A stretch of DNA of 64,000 nt. It comes from JAHRAW01 sp965203265. GTDB lineage: Bacteria; Pseudomonadota; Gammaproteobacteria; Arenicellales; Poriferihabitantaceae. This document shows, one piece after another, positions 9,499 through 17,486 of this stretch. Numbering within the stretch: the first letter of the stretch is position 1; every line of letters begins with the position of its first letter. The notes below the pieces were generated by a model. The model had not been told where the DNA came from. It was given only the letters and a program-made list of their open reading frames with translations, and made no database searches. A program made the translations under genes and the position numbers. Where the stretch lies: the NCBI GenBank assembly GCA_965203265.1, contig CBDBBV010000002.1, positions 2,108,001 through 2,172,000 of the forward strand. The letters run 5' to 3'.

Positions 9499-9637
9499 CT
9501 CCTTGTTGGCTGGCGCAGGAGTGCGCCGGCCATTTTATTGGGTGGGGGTTTTGGGTTTGGGGGGTTGTGGGTGGGAGTGGGGGTGGTTCGGAATGAAAGG
9601 ACGATGCAGGAGATTGCCTACACTCCGGTGTGGTTGC

Positions 9638-11341
9638 TTATTTCTGCCCTGTGTCGGTTTCAGTAAGAGATTGCTTTGCGTCCGGCGGACTTGCTGCTTC
9701 GGCTGCGGTTACCGCCATAGCTGAAACCATCGCATTATGCAATTCGAGGAGTTGCCGGATTTGTGTAACTGCGGCATTTTTCTGTTTCGCTTGGGTATCA
9801 TTATCCGCTTTCTTTTCGGCATCATTATCCGATTTCTCTTTGGTACCATTTTCCGTTTTCTCTTTGGCATCATTATCCGATTTCTCTTCGGTACCATTTT
9901 CCGCTTTCTTTTCGGCATCATTATCCGATTTCTCTTTGGTACCATTTTCCGTTTTCTCTTTGGCACCATTATCCGATTTCTCTTCGGTACCATTTTCCGC
10001 TTTCTTTTCGCCGTCATTATCCGATTTCTCTTCGGTAAAGGCCCTCCCGATTTTCATGATCAAACGAGCGGTTTCGATGCGCATATTATCTAGTCGCCGC
10101 TCAGTCTCCGCAACGCGGCTCGATCCGGTGGAGCTGAGGGCGACTTGATTGGCGGAATTAAAAACATCTTTCACCTTATCGAGCGCTGATGATTTTCCTC
10201 CGCTTGCGTACTTGATCACTCCCTTGAGCGCCGCTATACCCAATTCCTTATACGCATCCAGCAGGTCGCCCGGACTGTTGTCGTAACTTTTCACATTCCA
10301 GTTGCCAATGTCATCTTTCACGAGCGCCGTGTACATCTTGCCTTGGCCAGCTGTGAACACGGTGTTGATATGGGACCAATAGTTATCGGCGATAACATGC
10401 TCGACGATTCGCGCCCGATCGGCAATATCGTCCTTCTCCTTTTTAGTCTTTTTATCGGCGATCTCGTTCCACTCGTAGAGATTCAGATATGCTGTCGGCG
10501 CGCTGTCACGCAGATAGACACTATTCGGGAGTTGTTCGCGCAAAATCTCAATCCCACGGGCACCCCTTGCCTGTTTCAACAAGGCATCCGCGCGTGAAAC
10601 GATTTGGTTGCCATATTCAGCGGCGACTTGCGCAAAGTTGGTTATAGATTTTCGAATGGTCGAGTCATTATAGGTCATTGCGACCTGATAATCAGTTGCC
10701 CAATACTCAGCGCGACGCTTGAGATGAGACCCGTAGACCGAAACTTCGGTAAGCAAACTCTCGCAGACGTTCAGATCGACAAAATTCGACTTATCTAAAT
10801 CAAGTTCACATTCCTGCAAAATATCGGAACCGGACACTTCGTTGTATTTTTTCAATACTTCGGCGATATCGTTGTGTAATTGCCTGATCGCATAGCATTC
10901 AGGGTTGCTATTATTATCCGAACATCTATTAACCGAGTATGTCACCGTAGGCGAATATGTCGTATTAAGAGAATATGTCAATTCCGTAGGAAAAAATGTC
11001 GTCGTAGACGAATATGTCGTAGTAAGAGAATATGTCAACTCCGTAGGCGAAAATATCGTCGTAGGAGAATAAGTCATACTACCCTGGAGGATTTCCATGG
11101 CTCGCATGGAATCATCAAAAATTCCCTTCAGCTCGGCAACTTGCACAGCCAGCTCCTTGGAGAGCGGCCCCTTGTAGACCTCGACCTCGACCCGTAGCGT
11201 TGCCGATTTATCGAAAGTATCAATCTGGGTGTTCGCGAAGGGCGACGGGAAGGGCAACGACGCGCATCCCGCAACCATAATTACAGCTATCAACGCGAGG
11301 ACAGCAGGCGTTCGCCGCACGCGGGGCCGGTTACTGTTCAT
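9638..11341 (-). CDS. Large lipoprotein of unknown function with two internal repeat arrays
   Basis: I do not recognise the family. The ATG at 11341 follows a GAGAGG site and overlaps the stop of the upstream lipoprotein gene (ATGA). The first 25 residues form a signal peptide with lipobox VAGCASL, so the mature protein should be membrane-anchored. Residues of about 85-135 are a Thr/Ser/Tyr-rich repeat (blocks like SPTELTYSLTTTYS). Near the C-terminus lies a charged array of decapeptides such as EKSDNDAEKK and AENGTEEKSD. The middle part is predicted helical and mixed in charge. Both arrays are encoded by tandem DNA repeats and may vary in length. Base composition is lower in GC than the nirK region. 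Confidence 0.7.
   Translation of the reverse strand: MNSNRPRVRRTPAVLALIAVIMVAGCASLPFPSPFANTQIDTFDKSATLRVEVEVYKGPLSKELAVQVAELKGIFDDSMRAMEILQGSMTYSPTTIFSPTELTYSLTTTYSSTTTFFPTELTYSLNTTYSPTVTYSVNRCSDNNSNPECYAIRQLHNDIAEVLKKYNEVSGSDILQECELDLDKSNFVDLNVCESLLTEVSVYGSHLKRRAEYWATDYQVAMTYNDSTIRKSITNFAQVAAEYGNQIVSRADALLKQARGARGIEILREQLPNSVYLRDSAPTAYLNLYEWNEIADKKTKKEKDDIADRARIVEHVIADNYWSHINTVFTAGQGKMYTALVKDDIGNWNVKSYDNSPGDLLDAYKELGIAALKGVIKYASGGKSSALDKVKDVFNSANQVALSSTGSSRVAETERRLDNMRIETARLIMKIGRAFTEEKSDNDGEKKAENGTEEKSDNGAKEKTENGTKEKSDNDAEKKAENGTEEKSDNDAKEKTENGTKEKSDNDAEKKADNDTQAKQKNAAVTQIRQLLELHNAMVSAMAVTAAEAASPPDAKQSLTETDTGQK
9799..10037. repeat. Tandem 30-bp repeats inside the lipoprotein gene
   Basis: About eight units of 30 bases, arranged as alternating pairs (60-base higher order), each close to ATTATCCGATTTCTCTTCGG plus a CATTTTCC-type half. 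On the coding strand they give charged decapeptides rich in Glu, Lys, Asp and Asn. The unit length is a multiple of three, so copy number could change without breaking the frame. Confidence 0.85.
10916..11085. repeat. Direct repeats encoding a Thr/Tyr-rich segment
   Basis: A roughly 57-base unit occurs about two and a half times and is itself built of GAATATGTC-centred blocks. It encodes the repeats SPTELTYSLTTTYS and FPTELTYSLNTTYS in the N-terminal part of the lipoprotein. Confidence 0.75.
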
Positions 11342-12684
11342 TTGCACACACCTCTCGTATCGTTTATGTCTTCAACTAGTTTCTTGCATATCACAGTGGC
11401 AATATCTTTTACATTGTCGCTTTGGTTGGAATTAAGCATGTGGTGGACATCAGATATCCTCTTCTGCTCAAGAACAATAGGTGGCAACTCTGAGGCTGTA
11501 TTTTCGTGAGAGCTTATTACCCGATTTGAAAGTTCCTTCAATGTTGATATCAACGGTTTGGCCTTGTAACCTACTGACATGGCAAGCATTAGCCGTTCGT
11601 CTTGATTGAATGTTCGCCACCCTTCCGGCCCAAGCACTTGGAAGCCGCGGCGCACTGGAGCATCATCCGGGCAGTGGATGGATTTCGGCCGACCAGCTTT
11701 TGACAGAATATACTCGATTTCCATGATCATGCTGTCGAATTTATTCTTCTTCAACTGTCCAATTATCGTGGACGCAGTTATGGGTTTCGCCGCATCGGAA
11801 TTAGGAGAAAGGACGGCTTGCAACCGATTTTCGCCTTCTGGGGCAAGGGCAAATTTGTTGATAGTTTTTTCAACTGCGCGCATGACAAATCCCGGGCGCC
11901 AAAAATCAGATGCATAAAAAACAGACAAGTCGTCCCCAAACCCCGTGTTGACGATTTTACCAATCTCTTCCACTGCTACATTTGGAAATGCCATACTCAA
12001 AACATTTACTACCTCGACCTTTAGCAGAGTGGACAGCATTTTGTCGCTCAGGGGTTTCTCCGATCCATCTACTCTGTATGTGTTGCTATTATATTCTTTT
12101 GGGCCTCTAGGGAGCTTTCCAAAAATTTTGATATTGTTCTCAATCTCGGCGGCAAGTAGATTTTTCCCGTTTTGGAGCAGTTTGTTGTCCATGTCGTTAT
12201 ACATTCTCAGCATAGTTTCCACATGTCGCTTATGGGCCACAAGTTGAGCCTCCGCCTCAATCTCGCGAAGAGGAATCACTCGAGCGCGACCGAGTTCGGG
12301 ATCAAACTCTACTTTCGCACCAAATGGATCAACCTCCCATGCCATTAGCGTTCCCGACTCGAACTGAACTTTGGAGAGCCAGCTGCTACGCCCCTTTCCG
12401 GTCATACGAAATCGGTAGAGCGAATCCGTTAGGGGCGTGTAAACTTCTTCGAAGTCTCCCCTTTTGAGGTCTCGCGAGACACAGTAGTCGAACACTCGGA
12501 AATAGTATGTGGTTCGGAACAGGACGTCCTGATCAGCATTAAACGGATTAGCGCCCTTATCGACCGTTGCGCTCGGTGGGCGTTGTTTTACGGGGATGAC
12601 ACAGGCACTGAGCAGAACCACGACCGCGGCAGACAAGCAGAATACCGCTAGCGATTGCATAATTTTGTTTCGAGATGATCGCAT
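11338..12684 (-). CDS. Lipoprotein of unknown function, first gene of a two-lipoprotein operon
   Basis: A 448-residue protein I cannot assign to a family. The start at 12684 is chosen because GGAGGAG lies seven bases upstream, although the frame opens ten codons earlier. A signal peptide ends in lipobox LLSACVIP, so it should be exported and lipidated. The mature part contains helical stretches and ends in ICKKLVEDINDTRGVCK. It is joined to the next lipoprotein by an ATGA overlap, which suggests the two proteins act together at the envelope. An IS-type transposase gene lies upstream. Confidence 0.75.
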   Translation of the reverse strand: MRSSRNKIMQSLAVFCLSAAVVVLLSACVIPVKQRPPSATVDKGANPFNADQDVLFRTTYYFRVFDYCVSRDLKRGDFEEVYTPLTDSLYRFRMTGKGRSSWLSKVQFESGTLMAWEVDPFGAKVEFDPELGRARVIPLREIEAEAQLVAHKRHVETMLRMYNDMDNKLLQNGKNLLAAEIENNIKIFGKLPRGPKEYNSNTYRVDGSEKPLSDKMLSTLLKVEVVNVLSMAFPNVAVEEIGKIVNTGFGDDLSVFYASDFWRPGFVMRAVEKTINKFALAPEGENRLQAVLSPNSDAAKPITASTIIGQLKKNKFDSMIMEIEYILSKAGRPKSIHCPDDAPVRRGFQVLGPEGWRTFNQDERLMLAMSVGYKAKPLISTLKELSNRVISSHENTASELPPIVLEQKRISDVHHMLNSNQSDNVKDIATVICKKLVEDINDTRGVCK

Positions 12685-12813
12685 GTTGGACTCCTCCAAA
12701 GAGAACCTATTCACCCACGGTAGCGGTTGTGCGAGCGGAAAAGCAGGCTTTTCTGATGGCTCATAAAAATCGGGAATTACATACTTGACACAGCATTCAT
12801 TTATGCAACTGCC

Positions 12814-12842
12814 CGCCGCCCTCTTTCGGGCGGCGTTTCTTT
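12814..12842 (+). terminator. Strong intrinsic terminator, oriented on the + strand
   Basis: CGCCGCCC (12814-12821) and GGGCGGCG (12828-12835) form a perfect 8-bp GC stem with a 6-base loop, followed by TTTCTTT. It is read on the + strand, opposite to both flanking genes. It may block transcription entering or leaving the transposase region. Confidence 0.75.
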
Positions 12843-12927
12843 GTGTCCTTGCGTTTCTCTTTCGGCTTGAATCTCACTACCCTATCCGCAATATGGTCAA
12901 GGGCGTTCTGGTCGAACTTCGGGTCGT

Positions 12928-13854
12928 TCACTTGATCAAATCCGCGTAGGTCAGCCGCTTTCCGACTGCTTGCCCAATCAGGCTATCCAGCCTATCGAGG
13001 GTGTGCCGCTTCACATTCCCGTCATTCAGCCGGAAAGTGAATTCGTCCACATACCGCCGCAAGTGTTTCGTGCTCATCTGGTGGTAAACCCCGTTGTAGC
13101 CGCGCTTCAGCACCGCCCACACGCTTTCAATCCCGTTCGTGTGCGCCATGCCGTTGACAAACTCCTTTGCCGAATGCCTGACCGTCTTGTGGCGGTAGGC
13201 GCTGGCAAGGCGGGAATATCCGCTATATTCGTCAGTGTAGACAGTCGCTCCGGGTTCGACAGCGCTACCTATTTCGCGGTTTATGGTTTCCGCCGTAGCA
13301 TTGGGAACAGGCTTTGCCTTCGTTTTTCCGCCGCGCTCTCGCATCCCAAGAACCGGCTGCTTGCCTATCATTCCCCGCCCCAAGCGTTTTTTCTTGGATT
13401 CGTGCTTGTTTCTCTCGCTTCCGCCGATATAGATCTCGTCTACTTCAACCGAGCCGGAAAGGGATTGCAGGTCATTCCCGCAAATCTCACGCAGCCGATG
13501 AAGCAAGAACCAAGCGCTTTTCTGCGTAATCCCGACTTCCTTTGAAAGCTGCAGGCTGGATATTCCCTTCCTACTGGTTTGAAGCAGATACATCGCGTAC
13601 AGCCACTTGTCGAGGGGGATATGCGAGCGCTCGAATATTGTGCCAACCCGAACAGTGAATTGCTTGCGGCAATCCCCGCACTGGTGCACGATCGGGCGAG
13701 AAACCAATCTGTGATTGTGCTTGCTCCCACAATGCGGGCAGGTGATTCCATCCTTCCAGCGGCGAGATTCCAAGTACTTGGCCGCCGAGTTTTCGTCAGG
13801 GAATCTCTTGAAAAAGTCGAAAGCGCTGATGGTGGATTGGCAATTTGCCGTCAT
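12928..13854 (-). CDS. IS1595-family transposase (ISXO2-like DDE)
   Basis: A 308-residue transposase. The N-terminal zinc ribbon CPHCGSKHNH...HQCGDCRKQF (about residues 39-63) is the DNA-binding part of this family. The DDE-type catalytic domain shows VEVDEIYIGG, ATVYTDEYSGY and HTNGIESVWAVLKRGYNG, the acidic and Asn/Glu positions expected for ISXO2-like enzymes. The frame is intact, so the element could be active. Confidence 0.93.
   Translation of the reverse strand: MTANCQSTISAFDFFKRFPDENSAAKYLESRRWKDGITCPHCGSKHNHRLVSRPIVHQCGDCRKQFTVRVGTIFERSHIPLDKWLYAMYLLQTSRKGISSLQLSKEVGITQKSAWFLLHRLREICGNDLQSLSGSVEVDEIYIGGSERNKHESKKKRLGRGMIGKQPVLGMRERGGKTKAKPVPNATAETINREIGSAVEPGATVYTDEYSGYSRLASAYRHKTVRHSAKEFVNGMAHTNGIESVWAVLKRGYNGVYHQMSTKHLRRYVDEFTFRLNDGNVKRHTLDRLDSLIGQAVGKRLTYADLIK
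12928..13854 (-). mobile_element. IS1595-type insertion sequence, ends not resolved
   Basis: The intact transposase implies an insertion sequence. I compared the flanks at 12760-12830 and 13855-13960 and found no convincing terminal inverted repeat or target duplication, so only the coding core is marked. The element sits between the lipoprotein operon and the genes for two small secreted proteins. Confidence 0.6.
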
Positions 13855-13902
13855 GTCTACAGCCCGTTGATTGCTGGAATTGCAGATACTATCTTGGTAT
13901 CA

Positions 13903-14541
13903 TCAATTCGCTGGCCTTGCGATCGGCGGCATAGTGGTAATCAAACGCCGAGCCGGAAATATGTGGTCAACGCCAGTCTCACGCGAATCATCCCGCGCAT
14001 TGTAGGAATCATCTATGCAACGATAAGTGTGCGGGGGTTTCAATTTCCAGTCCCATTTTTTCCCGTCATTGAAGGAGTACCGGATTTTCCACGAAAAAAC
14101 ATCTCGGTCGAGTATATCATCCGCACTTGGATCCCCGCAAACGGCAAATGAAAGGCTATGACCCTCTATCACTTCTTGGGCGTATTCCGAAATGAGAGCC
14201 AGCTCGTACCCCGGTGGTGGGACCTTACCCGGCGGCAATAGTTCCAGGGTGGGGTAGTGGCTACCCCAACCCCTCGTGTCCAGCCCGTTGGTATTGTAAA
14301 GGGTAGCGGCATGGATGGGGAAAGAGCATTTATTTCTTACGATGACATGAGCGTGATAATAAGAATGTAATTCCTCGTCGTACTCTGTAAGAGTAATACC
14401 ATCGACTTCGAGATCATGGTCGACTTCGATTTCTAAGCAGTGCCGGGCATCATACCCCCGTTCGTGTTTAGCGAAGGCCGCCGGGGAAAAAAGAAAAGCG
14501 AGTAAAAGCGCGAGTATCGAACGCTTGATAATTGAGTACAT
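13903..14541 (-). CDS. Secreted protein of unknown function with VRN-x-C-x-FP motif
   Basis: A 212-residue protein not recognised as a known family. The start at 14541 has AGGA upstream and opens a clear signal peptide (MYSIIKRSILALLLAFLF...AFA). The mature part contains HVIVRNKCSFPIHAATLY and later SLSFAVCGDPS. The smaller protein encoded just upstream has the same pair of blocks, so the two are probably homologous. The last residues run close to the transposase gene and may have been altered by insertion. Confidence 0.65.
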   Translation of the reverse strand: MYSIIKRSILALLLAFLFSPAAFAKHERGYDARHCLEIEVDHDLEVDGITLTEYDEELHSYYHAHVIVRNKCSFPIHAATLYNTNGLDTRGWGSHYPTLELLPPGKVPPPGYELALISEYAQEVIEGHSLSFAVCGDPSADDILDRDVFSWKIRYSFNDGKKWDWKLKPPHTYRCIDDSYNARDDSRETGVDHIFPARRLITTMPPIARPAN

Positions 14542-14615
14542 GATAATTTCCTGTTGAATGTTGAAAAAAGGGCGCGCCCGTAAGAGAGCCGGGTGCGCCC
14601 CGTGAAAGGAGTACA

Positions 14616-15068
14616 TCAATATCCGTATTTGCAAGTAAACTGCCCATGGGTTTTCCAGCCATCGCTGATACTCCACAGAACCGCATCATTTTTGCCGCGA
14701 GCACCGCAAACGGCGTAATGCCTAGCCTTTCCGTTGTACATGACAACAGCCCGATTAGTACCATACGCCGGAAGGTGAAAAAGCCCCTCGTAGAATCTTG
14801 AATCGCACCGGCTAGACCCGCTTTCGCCATGACAAATCCAAACGGCGACGGGGAAGTCGCATATATTTCTAACAGTGCCAAAGTTTGCATCATTTTCCGG
14901 TTGCCAGGCGGCGAAAGAAGGCGGATCATCATCTATGCAGTCCCCTACGGGATTCGCTTCGGCTTCTTCGGGGAAGGAAGCGAGAACAAGGAAAGCGAGA
15001 AGAAGCGGGAAGACCCCGCGCGTAATATTGAATCGGCGTTGACGCCAATTCGACTTTGTTCTGAACAT
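14616..15068 (-). CDS. Small secreted Cys-containing protein, paralogue of its neighbour
   Basis: A 150-residue protein with signal peptide ending near SFPEEAEA. The ATG at 15068 is preferred, with TGAGGA upstream, over a TTG five codons earlier. The mature part has FGTVRNICDFPVAVWI and HYAVCGARGKN, which align with VRNKCSFPIHAATLY and SFAVCGDPS of the downstream protein. It has several cysteines (about six in the mature part), suggesting disulfides in the periplasm or outside. Function is unknown. Confidence 0.65.
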   Translation of the reverse strand: MFRTKSNWRQRRFNITRGVFPLLLAFLVLASFPEEAEANPVGDCIDDDPPSFAAWQPENDANFGTVRNICDFPVAVWICHGESGSSRCDSRFYEGLFHLPAYGTNRAVVMYNGKARHYAVCGARGKNDAVLWSISDGWKTHGQFTCKYGY

Positions 15069-15104
15069 GGGAAATATCCTCAATCAGGTTGTTAGATTGT
15101 CGGA

Positions 15105-15128
15105 GTTTACTCGTGATAAATGGCTTAA
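15105..15128 (+). repeat. Left arm of a 24-bp inverted repeat pair
   Basis: TCGTGATAAATGGCTTAA at 15111-15128 is exactly repeated in reverse orientation at 15350-15367. Including flanking bases the arms match at 22 of 24 positions. The arm lies about 45 bases upstream of the start of the small secreted protein gene. Confidence 0.9.
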
Positions 15129-15349
15129 CCACGAACTAACCGCCTGAGAAGGCCATTGAGAGCCCTTGGAGGCCCTTTCACGGGCAGAAATTGGGAAATT
15201 TTGTGGGATGAGGGCGTTTTTTCGGGGTTTCACGCCACGGTAGAAACGGGCGGATCGCCCCGCCTACCATAAAATTTACAAAAAATGTACGGGAAATATG
15301 CGGAATTTCGGTGTTTTTTATTACAATTTGTTAATGTTTTTATTCTTGA

Positions 15350-15373
15350 TTAAGCCATTTATCACGAACAAAC
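15350..15373 (-). repeat. Right arm of the 24-bp inverted repeat pair
   Basis: TTAAGCCATTTATCACGA at 15350-15367 is the exact reverse complement of 15111-15128. The pair bounds a 221-base AT-rich, gene-free segment with a small internal GC-rich hairpin region around 15240-15275. Confidence 0.9.
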
Positions 15374-15692
15374 CACCAACCATCCACCTCCCAAATCCCA
15401 CGGAAAATGCCAGCGAAACGTGCCGTCCGCCCCCGCCAAGTCAGCCAATACGAGACAACTTCAACAGTTTCTTCAAATCCCTGAACAACAACCGCAGATC
15501 GAGTTCCCCCGGCAACACCATCATCACATTGCCGAGCGGATCGACCCACACCGCATCCCCCTCCCCGATTCGCCCACGCACAGGGGCGTCAGTTGTCCCA
15601 CCAAGCCGGTGCCGTCAGTTGTCCCGCCCCTACCGCGAGCCAACCCACCACCGAAAACCATCCGAAGTCCCATACCGACATCTTCCCGGGGG
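15374..15692. other. Gene-free stretch between inverted repeat and small-ORF promoter
   Basis: Apparent frames here are proline-rich, lack ribosome sites and show no codon structure, so no gene is called. I see no RNA gene. A promoter begins at 15693. Confidence 0.5.
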
Positions 15693-15722
15693 TTGACAGA
15701 TAGACGAGGAAGGCATTATGTT
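15693..15722 (+). promoter_or_regulatory. Promoter for the small-ORF pair
   Basis: A perfect -35 TTGACA (15693-15698) is followed after 18 bases by TATGTT (15717-15722). It lies about 85 bases before the 94-residue gene. Confidence 0.5.
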
Positions 15723-15807
15723 TTGTGGCGTGTCGATTGTGGCTATTTGTCTTGTTATCCATGATAGGCACAATCACCTAAAACCCGAATTGGATTGGAG
15801 GCTGGAT

Positions 15808-16092
15808 ATGGCCATGCACGCAGTTGTTCTCGTGAAGCCCGACACCGAAGTGGCGCAACGGATTGCAGAGAATTACCCGGAACACTATTCACTCAGCGAC
15901 ACCTGCTTTATCGCGCATACCGAGGATGTAACCCACACGGTTGCCGAAAAAGTGGATGTCAAGCAGTACGCCGAAAGCAACGAGGTGGCCGGCCTTGTGT
16001 TCGGATTGAACCGCGCCCGTACCGGTCTGGCCATGCCCGACTTCTGGGAATGGTTCGCACAACTGGACGCCCGGGACGCCGCGAATCTATGA
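15808..16092 (+). CDS. Small protein of unknown function (94 aa)
   Basis: The ATG at 15808 follows TTGGAGG with good spacing. The product starts MAMHAVVLVKPDTEVAQRI and is soluble and acidic, without a signal peptide. It ends in PDFWEWFAQLDARDAANL. I do not recognise it. Its stop overlaps the start of the next tiny gene (ATGA), so the two are co-translated. It lies just before the NurA-HerA operon but has its own upstream promoter. Confidence 0.6.
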   Translation: MAMHAVVLVKPDTEVAQRIAENYPEHYSLSDTCFIAHTEDVTHTVAEKVDVKQYAESNEVAGLVFGLNRARTGLAMPDFWEWFAQLDARDAANL

Positions 16093-16202
16093 TGAATGCG
16101 AATCTGACCCAACAATCCGTGCCCGTGTGGCTGGGTGGTCTCGGCGGTATGGGTGTTGTAGCCGGTATCGCAATTCTCATGGCTCGGTTATTCATCACCT
16201 GA
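16089..16202 (+). CDS. Single-helix membrane peptide (37 aa)
   Basis: A 37-residue product, MMNANLTQQSVPVWLGGLGG followed by a hydrophobic helix with GxxxG-like spacing and a short end RLFIT. One transmembrane segment is predicted. It starts within the stop of the 94-residue gene (ATGATG), a sign of real translation. Function is unknown. A soluble partner next to a membrane peptide could be a toxin-antitoxin or small signalling pair, but nothing proves this. Confidence 0.5.
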   Translation: MMNANLTQQSVPVWLGGLGGMGVVAGIAILMARLFIT

Positions 16203-16261
16203 AGCGCCTTCCCGGCGGTGCATCGCGGGAAAGCGCCCGCCGCCCGCAGTGCGGATGTACC

Positions 16262-16309
16262 GGCATCGTACACTCGATTGCATCGCAATCCGGCCAATAC
16301 TAGAATGAC
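16262..16309 (+). promoter_or_regulatory. Promoter/operator block, copy 1 (before nurA-herA)
   Basis: TTGCAT (16278-16283), a 17-base spacer and TAGAAT (16301-16306) form a promoter about 30 bases before nurA. The 48-base block is 38/48 identical to 26309-26356 before hsdR. Palindromic ATTGCATCGCAAT overlaps the -35 box, and GCATYG repeats are spaced 17 bases apart, so an operator is likely. Confidence 0.7.
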
Positions 16310-16334
16310 GCATCCAATTTGATCGGAGTGCACA

Positions 16335-17477
16335 GTGATTGATTCCCCAACCTTCGCCCATCTCAGAGAAGCCATCGCCGACTGCATCGATACCGACCGG
16401 AGCACGCTCGACCAACTTCGGCAGGAGATTCGGCCTTTGCGCGGGGCGGTTCATCCGATTCGGCCTCGTGCGACCACATCGATTTCCATCGTGGGTGCCG
16501 ATGGCGGGAATAATCAGATTCGCTTCGATCCATTCCTCATTCAACTGGTTCGGGTGGTGGACAGCAGCAACAACGAATACTGTTTGGAAGCCGTTTCCCC
16601 GACTACGCCGATCGAGAAACTCGATGCGAGACAATTCTCGCGGGACGGCACTCCGATTACGGCGCTTGGCGAGATGATGTCCTTCCTCGGCGTTACAACA
16701 TTGACGGCGCTTTCCAACATGATTCGACCGAATCCGCTCGGTAAACCGGTTTCGCCTACATGGGTGCGGGTCTATCGAGAACTGGTGGAATGGGCTACGC
16801 TCTTTTCGATTCTCAAGAAGGATTTCGGTACCGATACATTGATCGTGTATGACGGCTTGTTGCGCAGTGTGGTTTTTTCCACGGGCTTGTTTCAGCGCCT
16901 GCTCAGAGGCATGAAGGAGCGAATAGTCGAGCAATGGGAAAGGAGTCGCCGCCGCATCTATCTGGCCGGCTTGGCAAAAAATAGCAAGGTGCTCACGCGA
17001 TACCGATTGGCAATGTCTCTCGAAGGAGTTCTCCAGACCGACTATCCGGCTTTCGTGGAAGTGGATCGCGAAATTGAGGAACGGGCATATATAAGGCCGG
17101 AATTCGCCCGTGGTGAAGAACTTGTCGCCGAAGACGCGGACGTCGACAAATTCGCCGGTGGAAAAATGTTTCTCGCGAAATTCGGGCGGCGCCGACACGA
17201 TCCGATTTGGCCGGTCGATATTTTCCTGCCGCAACGGAAGCGGGCGCAAACCATCTTGGGATCGATTCTCGCGGACACGGTCAACGGGTTTCCGGTGCCG
17301 CATTATCCGAGTTGCCTGCAAAAGGCGCATGAGAACGCCGCGCTCGTAGACTTCGATTTCGATGTTCTCCAAGACTACATATTCGACGGTTTCAGGGCAA
17401 GCCTCAAACACGAGGCGGCAACACTCGATGTTTTTCAGCTGCAGGACGCCGACCCCACCCAAAGACGATACGAATAA
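16335..17477 (+). CDS. nurA: NurA-type nuclease
   Basis: A 380-residue protein starting at GTG 16335, with GGAG upstream. It carries the NurA catalytic landmarks in order: SIVGADGGNN at about residues 52-60 (the DG dyad), LIVYDGLLRS near 173, and PHYPSCLQKAHENAAL near 320-336 (the family Pro-His/Ala-His motif). NurA nucleases degrade DNA together with the HerA translocase, and HerA follows after nine bases. In archaea the pair resects ends. In bacteria such pairs are often defence modules, which fits the surrounding island. The nuclease call rests on motifs and on the partner; similarity is moderate. Confidence 0.82.
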   Translation: MIDSPTFAHLREAIADCIDTDRSTLDQLRQEIRPLRGAVHPIRPRATTSISIVGADGGNNQIRFDPFLIQLVRVVDSSNNEYCLEAVSPTTPIEKLDARQFSRDGTPITALGEMMSFLGVTTLTALSNMIRPNPLGKPVSPTWVRVYRELVEWATLFSILKKDFGTDTLIVYDGLLRSVVFSTGLFQRLLRGMKERIVEQWERSRRRIYLAGLAKNSKVLTRYRLAMSLEGVLQTDYPAFVEVDREIEERAYIRPEFARGEELVAEDADVDKFAGGKMFLAKFGRRRHDPIWPVDIFLPQRKRAQTILGSILADTVNGFPVPHYPSCLQKAHENAALVDFDFDVLQDYIFDGFRASLKHEAATLDVFQLQDADPTQRRYE

Positions 17478-17486
17478 GCCTCCACC

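Noticed and set aside
9503..9724. A 73-codon frame after nirK
   Set aside because: Low-complexity G/T sequence, no ribosome site, and it overlaps the lipoprotein 3' end on the other strand.
12760..13960. Terminal inverted repeats of the IS1595 element
   Set aside because: The best match between the two flanks (around GAATT and ATAC) is only about half identical, no better than chance.
15298..15696. A 132-codon proline-rich open frame
   Set aside because: It runs through one inverted repeat arm, has no ribosome site and shows no codon-position bias or recognisable domain.
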